Assembly: GCF_008801835.1 (NCBI RefSeq)
Contig: NZ_VZOW01000005.1
Location: 1 to 64,000 of the forward strand
Source: Cupriavidus pauculus
GTDB lineage: Bacteria; Pseudomonadota; Gammaproteobacteria; Burkholderiales; Burkholderiaceae
Reading direction: 5' to 3'
Length of the DNA: 64,000 nt
Shown: piece after piece, positions 54,599-63,899 of the stretch
Layout: each line of letters opens with the position of its first letter
Position numbering within the stretch: position 1 is the stretch's first letter
Position numbers and translations under genes: made by a program
The notes under the pieces: model-generated
The model's input: only the letters and a program-made list of their open reading frames with translations
Told to the model about the DNA's origin: nothing
Database searches by the model: none

Positions 54599-55951
54599 AT
54601 GTTCATCACTACAGATAGGGCAGGGATGGTGGCCAAGTCGGGGACACAGGCGACTGGCGCCTTGCCGTCGGCGGACGTGGATTCGCTGACCGGCGTGGTC
54701 GCCCGCCAGGCATTCTTCAAGCGGGTGGAGGCGCGTCTGCAAAGCGAGGCGAAGCCCCGTTTTGCCCTGCTGCTGGTAGGCATCGACGATTTCCGCGCGT
54801 TCAACGACATGCATGGCCACCTGCAAGGCGATGCCATCCTGCAGCATGTGGCGCGCCGTCTGCGCGATGCCTCGCCGCGCGATGCAGTGGTCGGCCGTGT
54901 GGGTAGCGACGAATTTGGCATCCTGCTGACGTCGATTTCGGACCCCACGCTGGTGCGGCATGTCAGCGCCGCCATACTTTCGATGCTTTCCGCCCCGTAC
55001 GAACTCGACGGCAACCGCCACCATGTGCTGGCCAGCCTCGGCGCGTGCGTGATGCCGGCCGGCGGCGACACGGCCTCCGACGTGCTGGCGGCGGCCAGCC
55101 TGGCCCTGGCCCGTGCCAAGCACGATGGCGGCCGGACCATCCGCTTCTTCAAGCCGCAGATGCGCGCCGATGTCACGACGCGCCTGTCCCTTGTCCAGGC
55201 CCTGCGCGAAGCCTATGCGCAGCGCCAGTTCGAACTGCTGTACCAGCCCCAGGTCGATCTGCGCGATGGGCGCGTAGTGGGCGCCGAAGCCCTGATGCGC
55301 TGGCGCCATCCCACCCTGGGCCTGCTGACGCCGGCCGCGTTCATAGATGCGCTGGCTGCCAGCAGCGTGGCCGCCGACGTCGGCATGTGGCTGCTGCACA
55401 CGGCCTGCGCACAGGCGCGCGCGTGGTCGCTGACCTTTCCCGATGCGCCGCGTGTGGCAATCAACCTGTTTGCGGCACAGCTGGCCGAAAGCCGCCTTCT
55501 GACGGAGGTCAGGCACGTGCTGCGCGCGCTGGAACTGCCGGCGAACCTGCTGGAAATCGAGATCACTGAAACCATCGCGCTGCAGCAGGGCGACGAAGTC
55601 TCGGATCAGCTTCAGGCGTTGCGCCGCGACGGCGTGACGCTGACTTGCGACGACTTCGGCACCGGCTACGCATCGCTCAGCTTCCTGAAGTCGTTCCCGG
55701 TGGATCGGCTCAAGATCGACCAGTCGTTTATCCGCAATGTCACCGAAGACAGCGTGGACGCCGCCATCGTCCGCTCGGTCATCAACGTAGGGCAGACCTT
55801 GAAGATCGGCGTGGTAGCCGAAGGCGTGGAGACCACCGCTCAGCGCGACTTCCTGTTGCGCAATGGCTGCATCGAGGCGCAGGGCTATCTCTATGGCCGT
55901 CCGATGCCAGCGGATCGCCTGACCGACTTCCTGCGCAACCAGCCGCGTTGA
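54599..55951 (+). CDS. GGDEF-EAL protein, probable c-di-GMP phosphodiesterase
   Basis: This 450-residue soluble protein has a GGDEF domain followed by an EAL domain, with no membrane segment or sensor domain. The cyclase motif is changed to GSDEF (102-106), so synthesis is doubtful. The EAL domain looks intact: EAL at 230-232 (GAEALMRWRHP), EIEITET, DDFGTGYASLSFLKSFP (Asp351/352), DRLKIDQSF and VVAEGVET. It should hydrolyse c-di-GMP to pGpG. The gene diverges from the wsp operon, whose WspR makes c-di-GMP, so a counterbalancing role is inferred. GCGGGAAAC precedes the ATG. Confidence 0.9.
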   Translation: MFITTDRAGMVAKSGTQATGALPSADVDSLTGVVARQAFFKRVEARLQSEAKPRFALLLVGIDDFRAFNDMHGHLQGDAILQHVARRLRDASPRDAVVGRVGSDEFGILLTSISDPTLVRHVSAAILSMLSAPYELDGNRHHVLASLGACVMPAGGDTASDVLAAASLALARAKHDGGRTIRFFKPQMRADVTTRLSLVQALREAYAQRQFELLYQPQVDLRDGRVVGAEALMRWRHPTLGLLTPAAFIDALAASSVAADVGMWLLHTACAQARAWSLTFPDAPRVAINLFAAQLAESRLLTEVRHVLRALELPANLLEIEITETIALQQGDEVSDQLQALRRDGVTLTCDDFGTGYASLSFLKSFPVDRLKIDQSFIRNVTEDSVDAAIVRSVINVGQTLKIGVVAEGVETTAQRDFLLRNGCIEAQGYLYGRPMPADRLTDFLRNQPR

Positions 55952-56228
55952 GCCGGTTTGCCGGATGCGCGCCCGCGCATCCGAATGCGGCGCTGCAGCA
56001 ATACGCCCCGCCGGACCGTTTCCAGCCGGCCGCCGATTTCCACATCGCCTGCAAGACTTGTTTCCACCTTTGTCCCGCAAGCCCCTCGGGCCGCGCCGGG
56101 AAATATGTACTTACAAAGTCAGGTGCACAGGTCAGGTTCGGTCCCGTTATCCGATATAGGGTGGCAACAGGGTGTACGCCGCCCTGCGATGGTCGCCGGC
56201 TCGGCGGCCCAGAACCACACTTTTCATC

Positions 56229-58787
56229 ATGTCATCCCGCTATCGCTTCGCACTGGCGCCCGTCGCCATCGGCCTGGCCGCGTTGCTTGGCCAAGGCCTC
56301 GTCCAGGCGCAGAACTACGGCCCCGCCGCGCCGCCGGCATACGGGCAGCCCTATGGTCGGCCCGATCCCGCCGACGGCAATGTGCTTGGCAATCCCGATG
56401 CGGCGGTGACCGACCCGCCGTCGCGGATCGCGACCGTCACCGATATGTCGGGCGGTCTGAGCTTTGCGCCGGCGGGATCCGACGACTGGGCGGCGGTGGT
56501 GCCGAATCGCCCGTTTACCACCGGCGACCGGCTGTGGGTGGATCCGGGCGGCCGTGCGGAATTGCATGCCGGCGCCACGGCGGTACGGCTCGGGGGCGCT
56601 TCCGCAGCCACTATCCTGAATCTCGACGACCGGACCACGCAGATCAAGCTGACGCGGGGCTCGCTGCAGTTGCGGGTGCGCGCGCTGCCGCCGGACCAGC
56701 AGGTGGAAGTGGACACCCCGAATCTGGCATTCGTGCCGCGCGAACCCGGCGACTATCGACTCGATGTGGCTCCGGACGGCACCACCACGCTGGTGACGAT
56801 GCGCCACGGCAGCGCGGTGCTTTATGGGGACACTCGGTCCGTCGAACTGGAGCGCGGGCAGCGCCTGCGCTTTGCCGGAACCGATCTGGCCGATGCGGGA
56901 CAGGGCAGCTATCCGCCGGCCGACGCGTTCGACCAGTGGACCGCGGCGCGCGATGCGCGCGAGGACGCCTCGCCCACTGCGCGCTATGTCCCGGCCGAGA
57001 TGACCGGATATACGGCGCTGGACGACTACGGCGACTGGCAGCAGGACCCTGGATACGGCGCCGTATGGTTTCCGCGCGCCGTGTCCGCCGGCTGGGCGCC
57101 TTACAGCACCGGGCACTGGGCCTGGGTGGCGCCGTGGGGATGGACGTGGATCGACGATGCGCCGTGGGGCTTCGCGCCGTCGCACTACGGACGCTGGGCG
57201 TACTTCGGCAGCCGCTGGGGCTGGGTGCCCGGCCCGGTGGCAGTGCGGCCGTGCTACGCGCCAGCCGTGGTCGGCTTTATCGGCGGCGTCTCGGCCTCCA
57301 TCCGCATCGGCGGCGGCCCGGGCGTGGCGTGGTATCCGCTGGGCCCGCGCGACGTGTACCGGCCCGTGTATCGCACAAGCCCTACCTACGTCACGCGGAT
57401 CAACAACATAACCGTGAACAACACCTGGATGCGTGGTGGCGACCGCGACCGCTGGGTCAACCGTAACGTTCCGGGGGCCATATCGGGCATGCCGTCACGC
57501 AATTTCGTCGAGGGCCGGCCGGTGCCGCGCGGCAGCTATCGTGACGAATGGCGCCAGTTGCCGGTGGGAGAAGGGCGCGGTGCGCCGCCGATGGCGCCGG
57601 TCAAGGCAAGCCTGATCGGCGGCGCGAGGCCGCAAGACGTGCCGCCGATGGCGCGTCAGGGATTCGCACGGCAGGCCATTGCCGCGCACCCTCCCGGGCA
57701 CATAGGGCCCGACGAGCTGGCACGGCGCTTTGCCCGCGAAGGCGGCACGGCCGGCGCGGGACCCGCTTGGCGCGGCCCAACGCCCACGCAGGCAAATCGC
57801 CAGCAGTTGCAGCAGGGCCTGTATCGCGGCGCGCCGTCAGCGCAGGCGATGCCATGGCAGCCCGATGTGCGCATGAGCCAGGCGGCCGCGGCGCGCGGCC
57901 ATCGGCCCGAGCAAATGCGCGGCCTGACCCCGGAAAGTCAGCGTCAGCAGGTCGACCAGCAACGGCAACTGCAGGAACAGCAGCGGCAGGCCGGCGATTT
58001 TCAGCAGCGTCAGCAACAGGCGCTGCAGAGACAACGCGATGACCAGCAACGCCAGTTGCAAGACCAGCAGCGCCAGGCGCAGGACATGCGTCGCAACCAG
58101 CAACAGGATCTGCAGCGCATGTCCCAGGAACAGCAGCGGCAGCTTGATAGTCAGCGTCGCGATGCAATGAACCGCCAGCAATTCGACCAGCAACGCCAGC
58201 AGCAGGAGCAGCAACAGCAGGACATGCAGCGCCAGGCGCAGCAGCGGCAGCAGCAATTCGACCAGCAACGCCAGCAGCAGGAGCGGCAACAGCAGGACAT
58301 GCAGCGGCAGGCGCAGCAGCGTCAGCAGCAATTCGACCAGCAACGCCAGCAGCAGGAGCGGCAACAGCAGGACATGCAGCGCCAGGCGCAGCAGCGTCAG
58401 CAGCAATTCGACCAGCAACGCCAGCAGCAGGAGCAACAGCGCCAGCAGATGGATCAGCAGCGCCAGCAGGCGGCACAGCGTCAACAGCTGGAGCAGGCGC
58501 GCCAGGCTCAGGAGCAGCAGCGGCAGCAGTTCGAGCAGCAGCGCCAGCAGGCGATGCAACGTCAGCAGATGGAGCAGCAGCGTCAGGCGCAGGAACAGCA
58601 GCGCCGCATGCAGGAACAACAGCAACAGCAACAGCAAAGGCAGGTGCAGGAGCAGCAGCGGCAGGTTCAGGAACAGCAACGCCAGCAACAGGAGCGTCAG
58701 CGCCAGCAGCAACAACAGCAGCAACAGCGCGCGCAGCAGGAGCAGGCGCGTCACACGCAGCAGGCGCGCAACGACGAGCGCCGCTAA
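56229..58787 (+). CDS. FecR-like/YXWV-type exported protein with Gln-rich repeat tail
   Basis: This 852-residue protein has a signal peptide (cleavage near VQA-QNY) and a FecR-like domain (about residues 55-230: RIATVTDMSGGLSFAPAGSD, LRFAGTDLADAGQGSYPPAD). Tryptophan-rich repeats follow (GHWAWVAPWGWTWIDDAPWG, then YGRWAYFGSRWGWVPG) like the DUF6600/YXWV type. From about residue 560 the sequence is almost all Gln with Arg, Glu and Asp. Within this tail a 25-residue unit (FDQQRQQQEQQQQDMQRQAQ and five more) repeats three times. The start at 56229 (MSSRYRFALAPVAI) has no good ribosome binding site; ATG 56172 is the alternative. Function unknown. Confidence 0.8.
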   Translation: MSSRYRFALAPVAIGLAALLGQGLVQAQNYGPAAPPAYGQPYGRPDPADGNVLGNPDAAVTDPPSRIATVTDMSGGLSFAPAGSDDWAAVVPNRPFTTGDRLWVDPGGRAELHAGATAVRLGGASAATILNLDDRTTQIKLTRGSLQLRVRALPPDQQVEVDTPNLAFVPREPGDYRLDVAPDGTTTLVTMRHGSAVLYGDTRSVELERGQRLRFAGTDLADAGQGSYPPADAFDQWTAARDAREDASPTARYVPAEMTGYTALDDYGDWQQDPGYGAVWFPRAVSAGWAPYSTGHWAWVAPWGWTWIDDAPWGFAPSHYGRWAYFGSRWGWVPGPVAVRPCYAPAVVGFIGGVSASIRIGGGPGVAWYPLGPRDVYRPVYRTSPTYVTRINNITVNNTWMRGGDRDRWVNRNVPGAISGMPSRNFVEGRPVPRGSYRDEWRQLPVGEGRGAPPMAPVKASLIGGARPQDVPPMARQGFARQAIAAHPPGHIGPDELARRFAREGGTAGAGPAWRGPTPTQANRQQLQQGLYRGAPSAQAMPWQPDVRMSQAAAARGHRPEQMRGLTPESQRQQVDQQRQLQEQQRQAGDFQQRQQQALQRQRDDQQRQLQDQQRQAQDMRRNQQQDLQRMSQEQQRQLDSQRRDAMNRQQFDQQRQQQEQQQQDMQRQAQQRQQQFDQQRQQQERQQQDMQRQAQQRQQQFDQQRQQQERQQQDMQRQAQQRQQQFDQQRQQQEQQRQQMDQQRQQAAQRQQLEQARQAQEQQRQQFEQQRQQAMQRQQMEQQRQAQEQQRRMQEQQQQQQQRQVQEQQRQVQEQQRQQQERQRQQQQQQQQRAQQEQARHTQQARNDERR
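58181..58440 (+). repeat. 75-bp tandem repeats encoding Gln-rich units
   Basis: The marker ATTCGACCAGCAACGCCAGC recurs at 58181, 58256, 58331 and 58406, an exact 75-bp spacing. Each unit encodes 25 residues, keeping the frame. The copies are nearly identical, showing recent expansion or gene conversion. Confidence 0.9.
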
Positions 58788-58830
58788 GGCGTCGCGTCCG
58801 AGCTATCGTCGTATTCGCTCGAAAAGACAA

Positions 58831-58857
58831 AGGGCGTCCGGTTTTGCCGGACGCCCT
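58831..58857. terminator. Bidirectional terminator between convergent genes
   Basis: AGGGCGTCCGG (58831-58841) pairs perfectly with 58847-58857 around a 5-nt loop. T-rich runs follow on both strands (CTTTCTC on plus, TTTGTCTTTTC on minus). It separates the Gln-rich protein gene from the Liv operon. Confidence 0.82.
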
Positions 58858-58969
58858 CTTTCTCTCCACTTACGATTTTCTGCTTGCTTTTGTATTGCTG
58901 GCCAGCCCGCCAGCAGGGTACTCCCTCCGCCTCTCTCTCTCTCTCTCGTGATACCGGGACGTCCGGACC

Positions 58970-60142
58970 TTACTTGGCCAGTTCGGACAAACGCACCGGT
59001 TCGATCTTGCCCTTCTGCACCCAGCCCACAACGGTATCCGCCACGGATCCGCCCTTGGCGTCGATGCCATCCACTTCGTTCGGATTCACTTCCTTGGGCA
59101 GCGCCTTCACGGCATCGGGCATCTTGGCGCGAATCGCGGCAGCATCGGTGGTCGTGCCGGCCAGCTTCATCGCATTCGCCAGCGCCCACGTCATGGTGTA
59201 GTTCAGCGACATCTCCGTGGTGGCGTCGCGGCCGTCGTGCAGCTTCTTGTAGCGTGCGTTATAGGCCTGCGCAGCCGGGCGAGCATCGTTGACGAGCGGC
59301 ATCACGCCGATCGATCCTTCCAGCATGCCCAGGCCGTTCGTGACCTTGGCCATCTCGTCCATCTTGGCCTGGTCCATGATGATAAAGCCGCCCTTGAAGC
59401 CCAGCTCGCGCGCCTGCTTGACCACCAGCGCGGTTGGCTCCGACGGGCCGCCCACGAACATCACATCGGGTTTGTCGGCAATGGCGCGCGACACGCCGGT
59501 ATAGAAGTCGGTGGCCTTGGTGTACGACATCGGATTGTTGCCGACGATCTTGCCGCCTGCGCCTTCCCATGCGGGCACGAAGGCCTGCACCCAGGCCTTT
59601 GCATAATCATGATCGGCTGGCACCAGCGCCACATTTTTGCCATAGCGCTTCATCTGCGCTTTCACGAACGGCTCGATATAGCCGGTATAGGCCGGCGGAA
59701 TGCGGATCGTCAGCTTGTTGCCGGCATCGGTGATGCGCGGCACGCTGGAATAGGCCATGACCAGGAATTTCTCCTGCTCGTTGAATGCCTGCAGCGCGAA
59801 GATGCCGCCCGAATGCGGCACGAACACGGCCGGCGTCTTGTATTGCTGCACCAGACGCCGCGCATTGATGGCGGCCTCCGCCGGAGCGTATTTGTCGTCC
59901 AACGAGACGACTTCGAGCTTCACCTTCTTGCCGTTGACCTGGAGCCCGCTCGCGTTGATTTCATCCACGGCCATCTGGATGCCGGACAGCACGTTCTTGC
60001 CATACAGCGCGGCGCCGCCAGATAGCGGACCGGTGTAACCGATCTTGACGACTTCCTGCGCCATGGCGGGCGATGAAGTGATCACGGCTGCGGCGGCGCA
60101 GGTGGCCAGCGCGAAGAAACGACCCAATGTCTTGTGCTGCAT
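58970..60142 (-). CDS. Branched-chain amino-acid-type ABC transporter, substrate-binding protein
   Basis: This 390-residue periplasmic binding protein belongs to the LivJ-type (Peripla_BP_6) family. It has a signal peptide (cleavage near AMA-QE) and the family start VKIGYTGPLSGGAALYGKNV. Further features are AINARRLVQQYKTPAVFVPH and YAKAWVQAFVPAWEGAGGKI. The actual ligand could be a branched-chain amino acid, an amide or an aromatic compound. It is the last gene of the Liv operon on the minus strand; livF ends 75 bp upstream. Confidence 0.92.
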   Translation of the reverse strand: MQHKTLGRFFALATCAAAAVITSSPAMAQEVVKIGYTGPLSGGAALYGKNVLSGIQMAVDEINASGLQVNGKKVKLEVVSLDDKYAPAEAAINARRLVQQYKTPAVFVPHSGGIFALQAFNEQEKFLVMAYSSVPRITDAGNKLTIRIPPAYTGYIEPFVKAQMKRYGKNVALVPADHDYAKAWVQAFVPAWEGAGGKIVGNNPMSYTKATDFYTGVSRAIADKPDVMFVGGPSEPTALVVKQARELGFKGGFIIMDQAKMDEMAKVTNGLGMLEGSIGVMPLVNDARPAAQAYNARYKKLHDGRDATTEMSLNYTMTWALANAMKLAGTTTDAAAIRAKMPDAVKALPKEVNPNEVDGIDAKGGSVADTVVGWVQKGKIEPVRLSELAK

Positions 60143-60217
60143 GTGCTGTCTCCTTTGGATTTTTCACTGCGTTTGTTCTGACTTCGCACTGCACCGGCGC
60201 GCGGCGCGAAGAAAACC

Positions 60218-60925
60218 CTATCCTCCGATATACGCCTTGCGAATGCCTTCGTCCCGCAAGAGCGTGTCGCGATCGCCTTCCATGACGATGCGGCCGCTTT
60301 CGATCACGTAGGCGCGGTGGGCAATGCCCAGCGCCGCGTAGGCGTTCTGTTCGGCCAGCAGGACTGTCGTGCCGGCGCGATTGATGCGCTGGATGACTTC
60401 GAACATCTGCTTGACCACCAGCGGCGCCAGGCCCAGCGACGGCTCGTCGAGCAACAGCGCGCGCGGCCGGCCCATCAATGCGCGGCCCAGTGCCACCATC
60501 TGTTGCTGGCCACCCGACAGCGATCCCGCGGCGTCGTCCTTCTTCTGCCGCAGGATCGGGAACATTTCGTAGACCTCTTCAAGTGTGGTCCGGATGCCGG
60601 CGCGGTCGCGGCGATGCACGTAGGCGCCAAGCGTCAGGTTCTTCTCGACGCTCATCGCGGGAAACAGCTTGCGGCCTTCCGGGCAATGCACCAGCCCCGC
60701 CTGCACAATCTGCGACGGCTTCATGCCGCCAAGTTCGCGTCCGTCGAAACGCATGCTGCCGCTGCTGGTGCGGTGAATGCCGCTCATCGCGAGGAAGATC
60801 GAACTCTTGCCCGCACCGTTGGCGCCAAGCAGCACCACCAGTTCGCCCGCGCCCGCATGCAGCGAGATGTTGTCCAGCGCGCGGAAACTGCCGTACGACA
60901 GCGAGACGCGTTCAAGCTGCAACAT
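60218..60925 (-). CDS. livF: Branched-chain amino-acid-type ABC transporter ATPase LivF
   Basis: One of two cytoplasmic ATPases of the transporter. The 235-residue product has Walker [10 protein letters not shown], signature [16 protein letters not shown] and Walker [34 protein letters not shown] is the LivF-type start. The ATG at 60925 (MLQLERVSL) overlaps the livG end by 14 bp; an upstream in-frame ATG at 60994 lies inside livG and is not used here. Confidence 0.93.
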   Translation of the reverse strand: MLQLERVSLSYGSFRALDNISLHAGAGELVVLLGANGAGKSSIFLAMSGIHRTSSGSMRFDGRELGGMKPSQIVQAGLVHCPEGRKLFPAMSVEKNLTLGAYVHRRDRAGIRTTLEEVYEMFPILRQKKDDAAGSLSGGQQQMVALGRALMGRPRALLLDEPSLGLAPLVVKQMFEVIQRINRAGTTVLLAEQNAYAALGIAHRAYVIESGRIVMEGDRDTLLRDEGIRKAYIGG

Positions 60926-61676
60926 GGTCGGCTCCCAGATAGGCTTCGATGACGCGCGGATCCTGCTGGACCTGTGCAGGCGTGCCTTCGGCAATCTTCT
61001 CGCCGTAGTTGAGCACCATGATCTTGTCGGCCAGCCGCATGATCATGTCCATCTTGTGTTCGATCAGGCAGACGGTCTTGCCGTGGCGCACCATCTTGCG
61101 GATCAGCTCGGCCAGGCCCACGGTTTCCTCGGGGTTCACACCGCCGGCAGGTTCGTCGAGCAGCAGCAGTTCGGGATCGGTGGCCAGCGCCAGCGCAAAC
61201 GCCACACGCTTGCGCGCCTCCTGGGTAATGTCGGCGGCGACTTCATGCGCGAGGTGCGACAGCCCGACGAAGTCGAGCGCCTCTTCGGCCTTCTCGCGGC
61301 ACAGCCTTTCTTCCTCGCGCATGCGGCGCGTGTTGAGTAGCACATCGCCCAGACCGGATTTTGTGCGCAGGCGGTGGCCGACGATGAGGTTGTCGAGCAC
61401 GGTGGCGCGATCGAACAGCGCGGTGGCCTGGAACGTGCGCGCCACGCCAAGCCGCGCGATCTGGTCGGCGCGCAGGCCGGCCACGTCCTGGCCCTTGAAC
61501 AGGATCTGGCCGGTGGTGGGCGCGTGCGTGCCGGCGATCAGGTTGAAGAAGGTGGTCTTTCCCGCGCCATTGGGGCCGATGATGGCGTTGATATGGCCGC
61601 TTTCGAATCTCACCGAGACATCGTGCACGGCGGTCAGGCCGCCGAATTTCTTTGTCAGGTTGCGGATCTCAAGCAT
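60912..61676 (-). CDS. livG: Branched-chain amino-acid-type ABC transporter ATPase LivG
   Basis: The second ATPase of the transporter has 254 residues. It has Walker [10 protein letters not shown], a Walker [16 protein letters not shown] and the LivG-specific RVARTFQ-like [20 protein letters not shown]. Its start overlaps the livM stop by 8 bp and its 3' end overlaps livF, so all are coupled. Confidence 0.93.
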   Translation of the reverse strand: MLEIRNLTKKFGGLTAVHDVSVRFESGHINAIIGPNGAGKTTFFNLIAGTHAPTTGQILFKGQDVAGLRADQIARLGVARTFQATALFDRATVLDNLIVGHRLRTKSGLGDVLLNTRRMREEERLCREKAEEALDFVGLSHLAHEVAADITQEARKRVAFALALATDPELLLLDEPAGGVNPEETVGLAELIRKMVRHGKTVCLIEHKMDMIMRLADKIMVLNYGEKIAEGTPAQVQQDPRVIEAYLGADHVAA

Positions 61677-62700
61677 TTTCGGCTCCAGTGCGGGTAGTGG
61701 CGACCGGGGCCGCGGCTTGTGCCGTGCGCGCGGCGGCCAGCTGGCCGCGACGTTGCGCCGCGGCGCGGCGCGCCTGCCGCTTCAGGTACGAACCCACGAT
61801 GCCATCGGGCAGGAAGATGATCAGCAGGATCAGCACAGGGCCAAACACCAGCATCCGGTAGTCCTGCAGGAACTGCAGCGTCTGCGTGACCCAGGGCACC
61901 AGCAGCGCGCCGAGCAGCGGACCGAGCAGGGTGCCCGCGCCGCCCACCAGCATCGCCATGACCATATCGAACGTGACGTCGGTGCGTGCGATGTCCGGCC
62001 CCAGAAAGCGCACCTGCCCTGCGTACAGCGCGCCAGCGATGCCGGCATAGCAGACCGACAGCACGAACGACAGCACTTTGGTTCGCATCAGATTGATGCC
62101 CAGCGCTTCGGCCAGCGCATCGCTGTTGCGCACCGCCATGAAGCCGCGGCCCAGCAGGGAACCGACGATGCGATGCATCACGAACGTGCCGATCACCAGG
62201 AAGAACAGCACGAGGTAGTACTGCGCCTGCACGCTGTCGAACGTGACCGGGCCGATGGCGGCCGGCACCGGAATGCCGATCAGACCGACCGCGCCGTGCG
62301 TCAGGCCTTCCCATTTCTCGATCAGCAGATAGATGATGTAGCCCACGCACATCGTGAAAATCGAGAAGTAATGGCCCTTGAGCCGCAGCGACACCACGCC
62401 GACGACATAGCCGAGCACCATGCACACCACGCCGGACAAGGCGAAGGCGAGCCAGAACGGCATTTGATGATCGACCGTGAGAATGCCCAGCGTATAGGCG
62501 CCGATGGCCATGAAGCCGCCGTGCGCCAGATTGAGCTGGCCGGTGTAGCCGGTCAGCAGGTTCAGGCCCAGTGTCGCGATGGCCGTGATGAACGCGAGCG
62601 TCATCACGGACAAGAAATAGCTGTTGGGCACGACCAGCGGAAACGCGATGGCGGCTGCCAGCAGCAACATCCAGCCGGTCTTTCCTTGCAGTGCTTTCAT
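61669..62700 (-). CDS. livM: Branched-chain amino-acid-type ABC transporter permease LivM
   Basis: This 343-residue inner-membrane permease has about nine helices. The family signature is GLNLLTGYTGQLNLAHGGFM, and the EAA-like loop is RNSDALAEALGINLMRTKVL. The cytoplasmic C-terminal tail is basic and Ala-rich. It begins 12 bp after livH. Confidence 0.92.
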   Translation of the reverse strand: MKALQGKTGWMLLLAAAIAFPLVVPNSYFLSVMTLAFITAIATLGLNLLTGYTGQLNLAHGGFMAIGAYTLGILTVDHQMPFWLAFALSGVVCMVLGYVVGVVSLRLKGHYFSIFTMCVGYIIYLLIEKWEGLTHGAVGLIGIPVPAAIGPVTFDSVQAQYYLVLFFLVIGTFVMHRIVGSLLGRGFMAVRNSDALAEALGINLMRTKVLSFVLSVCYAGIAGALYAGQVRFLGPDIARTDVTFDMVMAMLVGGAGTLLGPLLGALLVPWVTQTLQFLQDYRMLVFGPVLILLIIFLPDGIVGSYLKRQARRAAAQRRGQLAAARTAQAAAPVATTRTGAENA

Positions 62701-62712
62701 GTCTGTCTCTCC

Positions 62713-63576
62713 TTAAGCGGCCTTGCCGGCGAACAGGCCCTGCGGACGAACCGAAAGGATGACCACGAGCAGCACGAAGGCGATGATGTCCTTGTAGTCC
62801 GTGGAGATATAGAAACCGCCGAAGCTCTCCGCCATGCCGATGATCAGTCCGCCGACAATCGCCCCGGGAATGCTGCCCATGCCGCCGAGGATGATGATCA
62901 CGAACGCCTTGGTGATCACCAGATTGCCCATGCTGGGATAGACCAGGTTGATCGGCGCGTAGAGCGTTGCGGCGATCGCCGCGAGCGCGCCGGAAATGGC
63001 AAAGACGAGCAGCGTGACGCGCGTGGCGTCGATGCCGACCAGGGCCGCGCCTTCGCGGTTCTGCGCCATCGCCATGATGGTCGAACCTGTCACCGTGCGC
63101 GTCAGGAACAGATGCAGCAGCACCATCAGGCCGAACGCCGCGACGATGATCAGCAGGCGCTGCAGCGGCGCGGTCAGGCCGAAGATCTCGACCATCTGGC
63201 CATACGGTGTCGGCATGCGGTGGAAGTCGGCGCCCCACAGCGCCTGCGCGCCGGCTTCGAGGAACAGCAGGATGCCGATCGCGGCGATCATGTCGTGGAT
63301 CTCGGGCGCGTTGCGCAGCGGGTGGAACACCAGCCGGTCAGCCAGCATCGACAGCACCGCAACCACCGCGGCCGCCGCCAGCATCGCCAGCCAGTAGTTC
63401 AGGCCGAGCGTCGTCATGGCGTAGTACGACACGTAGGCGCCCGCCATGTACAACGCGCCGTGCGCGAAGTTGGGCACGTGCAGGATGCCGTAGACCAGGG
63501 TCAGCCCTAGCGCCACCAGGCTATAGACGCCACCCAGTGTCAGGCCGTTGAGTAACTGCTGGAAAAACAAGGCCAT
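62713..63576 (-). CDS. livH: Branched-chain amino-acid-type ABC transporter permease LivH
   Basis: This 287-residue permease pairs with LivM. It has the LivH-type start LLNGLTLGGVYSLVALGLTL and the GILHVPNFAHGALYMAGAYV segment. The conserved loop is AMAQNREGAALVGIDATRVT. The ATG at 63576 (MALFFQQLLN) has AAGGAG 7 nt upstream; a longer frame to 63804 is not convincing. It is the first gene of the five-gene transporter operon. Confidence 0.93.
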   Translation of the reverse strand: MALFFQQLLNGLTLGGVYSLVALGLTLVYGILHVPNFAHGALYMAGAYVSYYAMTTLGLNYWLAMLAAAAVVAVLSMLADRLVFHPLRNAPEIHDMIAAIGILLFLEAGAQALWGADFHRMPTPYGQMVEIFGLTAPLQRLLIIVAAFGLMVLLHLFLTRTVTGSTIMAMAQNREGAALVGIDATRVTLLVFAISGALAAIAATLYAPINLVYPSMGNLVITKAFVIIILGGMGSIPGAIVGGLIIGMAESFGGFYISTDYKDIIAFVLLVVILSVRPQGLFAGKAA

Positions 63577-63899
63577 GCTTTGTCTCCTTGCGATGGTGTA
63601 CCGGGACGGCACCCGCGCGGTCTCTGACGCCGTGTCGTGTTCTCGCACGGTCGTTCTTTTTCGGCGACTTTGCATAGCGTTTCCGCGAGCGTCAAGCAAT
63701 CGGACGTAGTATTCCGGTGTGCGAAATAGCACCCGTTCGAAGTGCCGTGCATCGTCGGTGTATTCCCTGATTTCAGCGTGCAAGTGGCGCGATAACGCAT
63801 TCATCTGCCGCCGGCGGGACCTATGTACAGCGCATATGACCCGTATGTTTTCGCTACATAGCGCCGCTGCCCCGGCACAGAAACTGATATGAAAGGCAC
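63577..63899. other. Divergent promoter region between livH and the partial gene
   Basis: About 323 bases with no supportable complete gene. It should hold the promoters of the Liv operon (minus) and the partial gene (plus). An imperfect palindrome, GTGC-GAAATA-GCAC (63719-63732), is a possible regulator site. Confidence 0.45.

Noticed and set aside
54485..56080. 531-codon open frame opposite the GGDEF-EAL gene
   Set aside because: Antisense to a well-supported gene with clear EAL residues; it also runs into the wsp promoter region.
57837..58754. Leu-rich 305-codon frame opposite the Gln-rich repeat
   Set aside because: CAG-type Gln codons read in reverse give Leu; this is a composition artefact, not a membrane protein.
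58931..58947. CT dinucleotide run near the end of the Liv binding-protein gene
   Set aside because: It is a short simple repeat in non-coding sequence beyond the stop codon; no effect on a gene can be argued.
61009..63510. 833-codon open frame on the plus strand opposite the Liv operon
   Set aside because: It is antisense to livG, livM and livH, is rich in His, Gln, Arg and Asp as expected from reverse reading of GC-rich genes, and has no recognisable domain.
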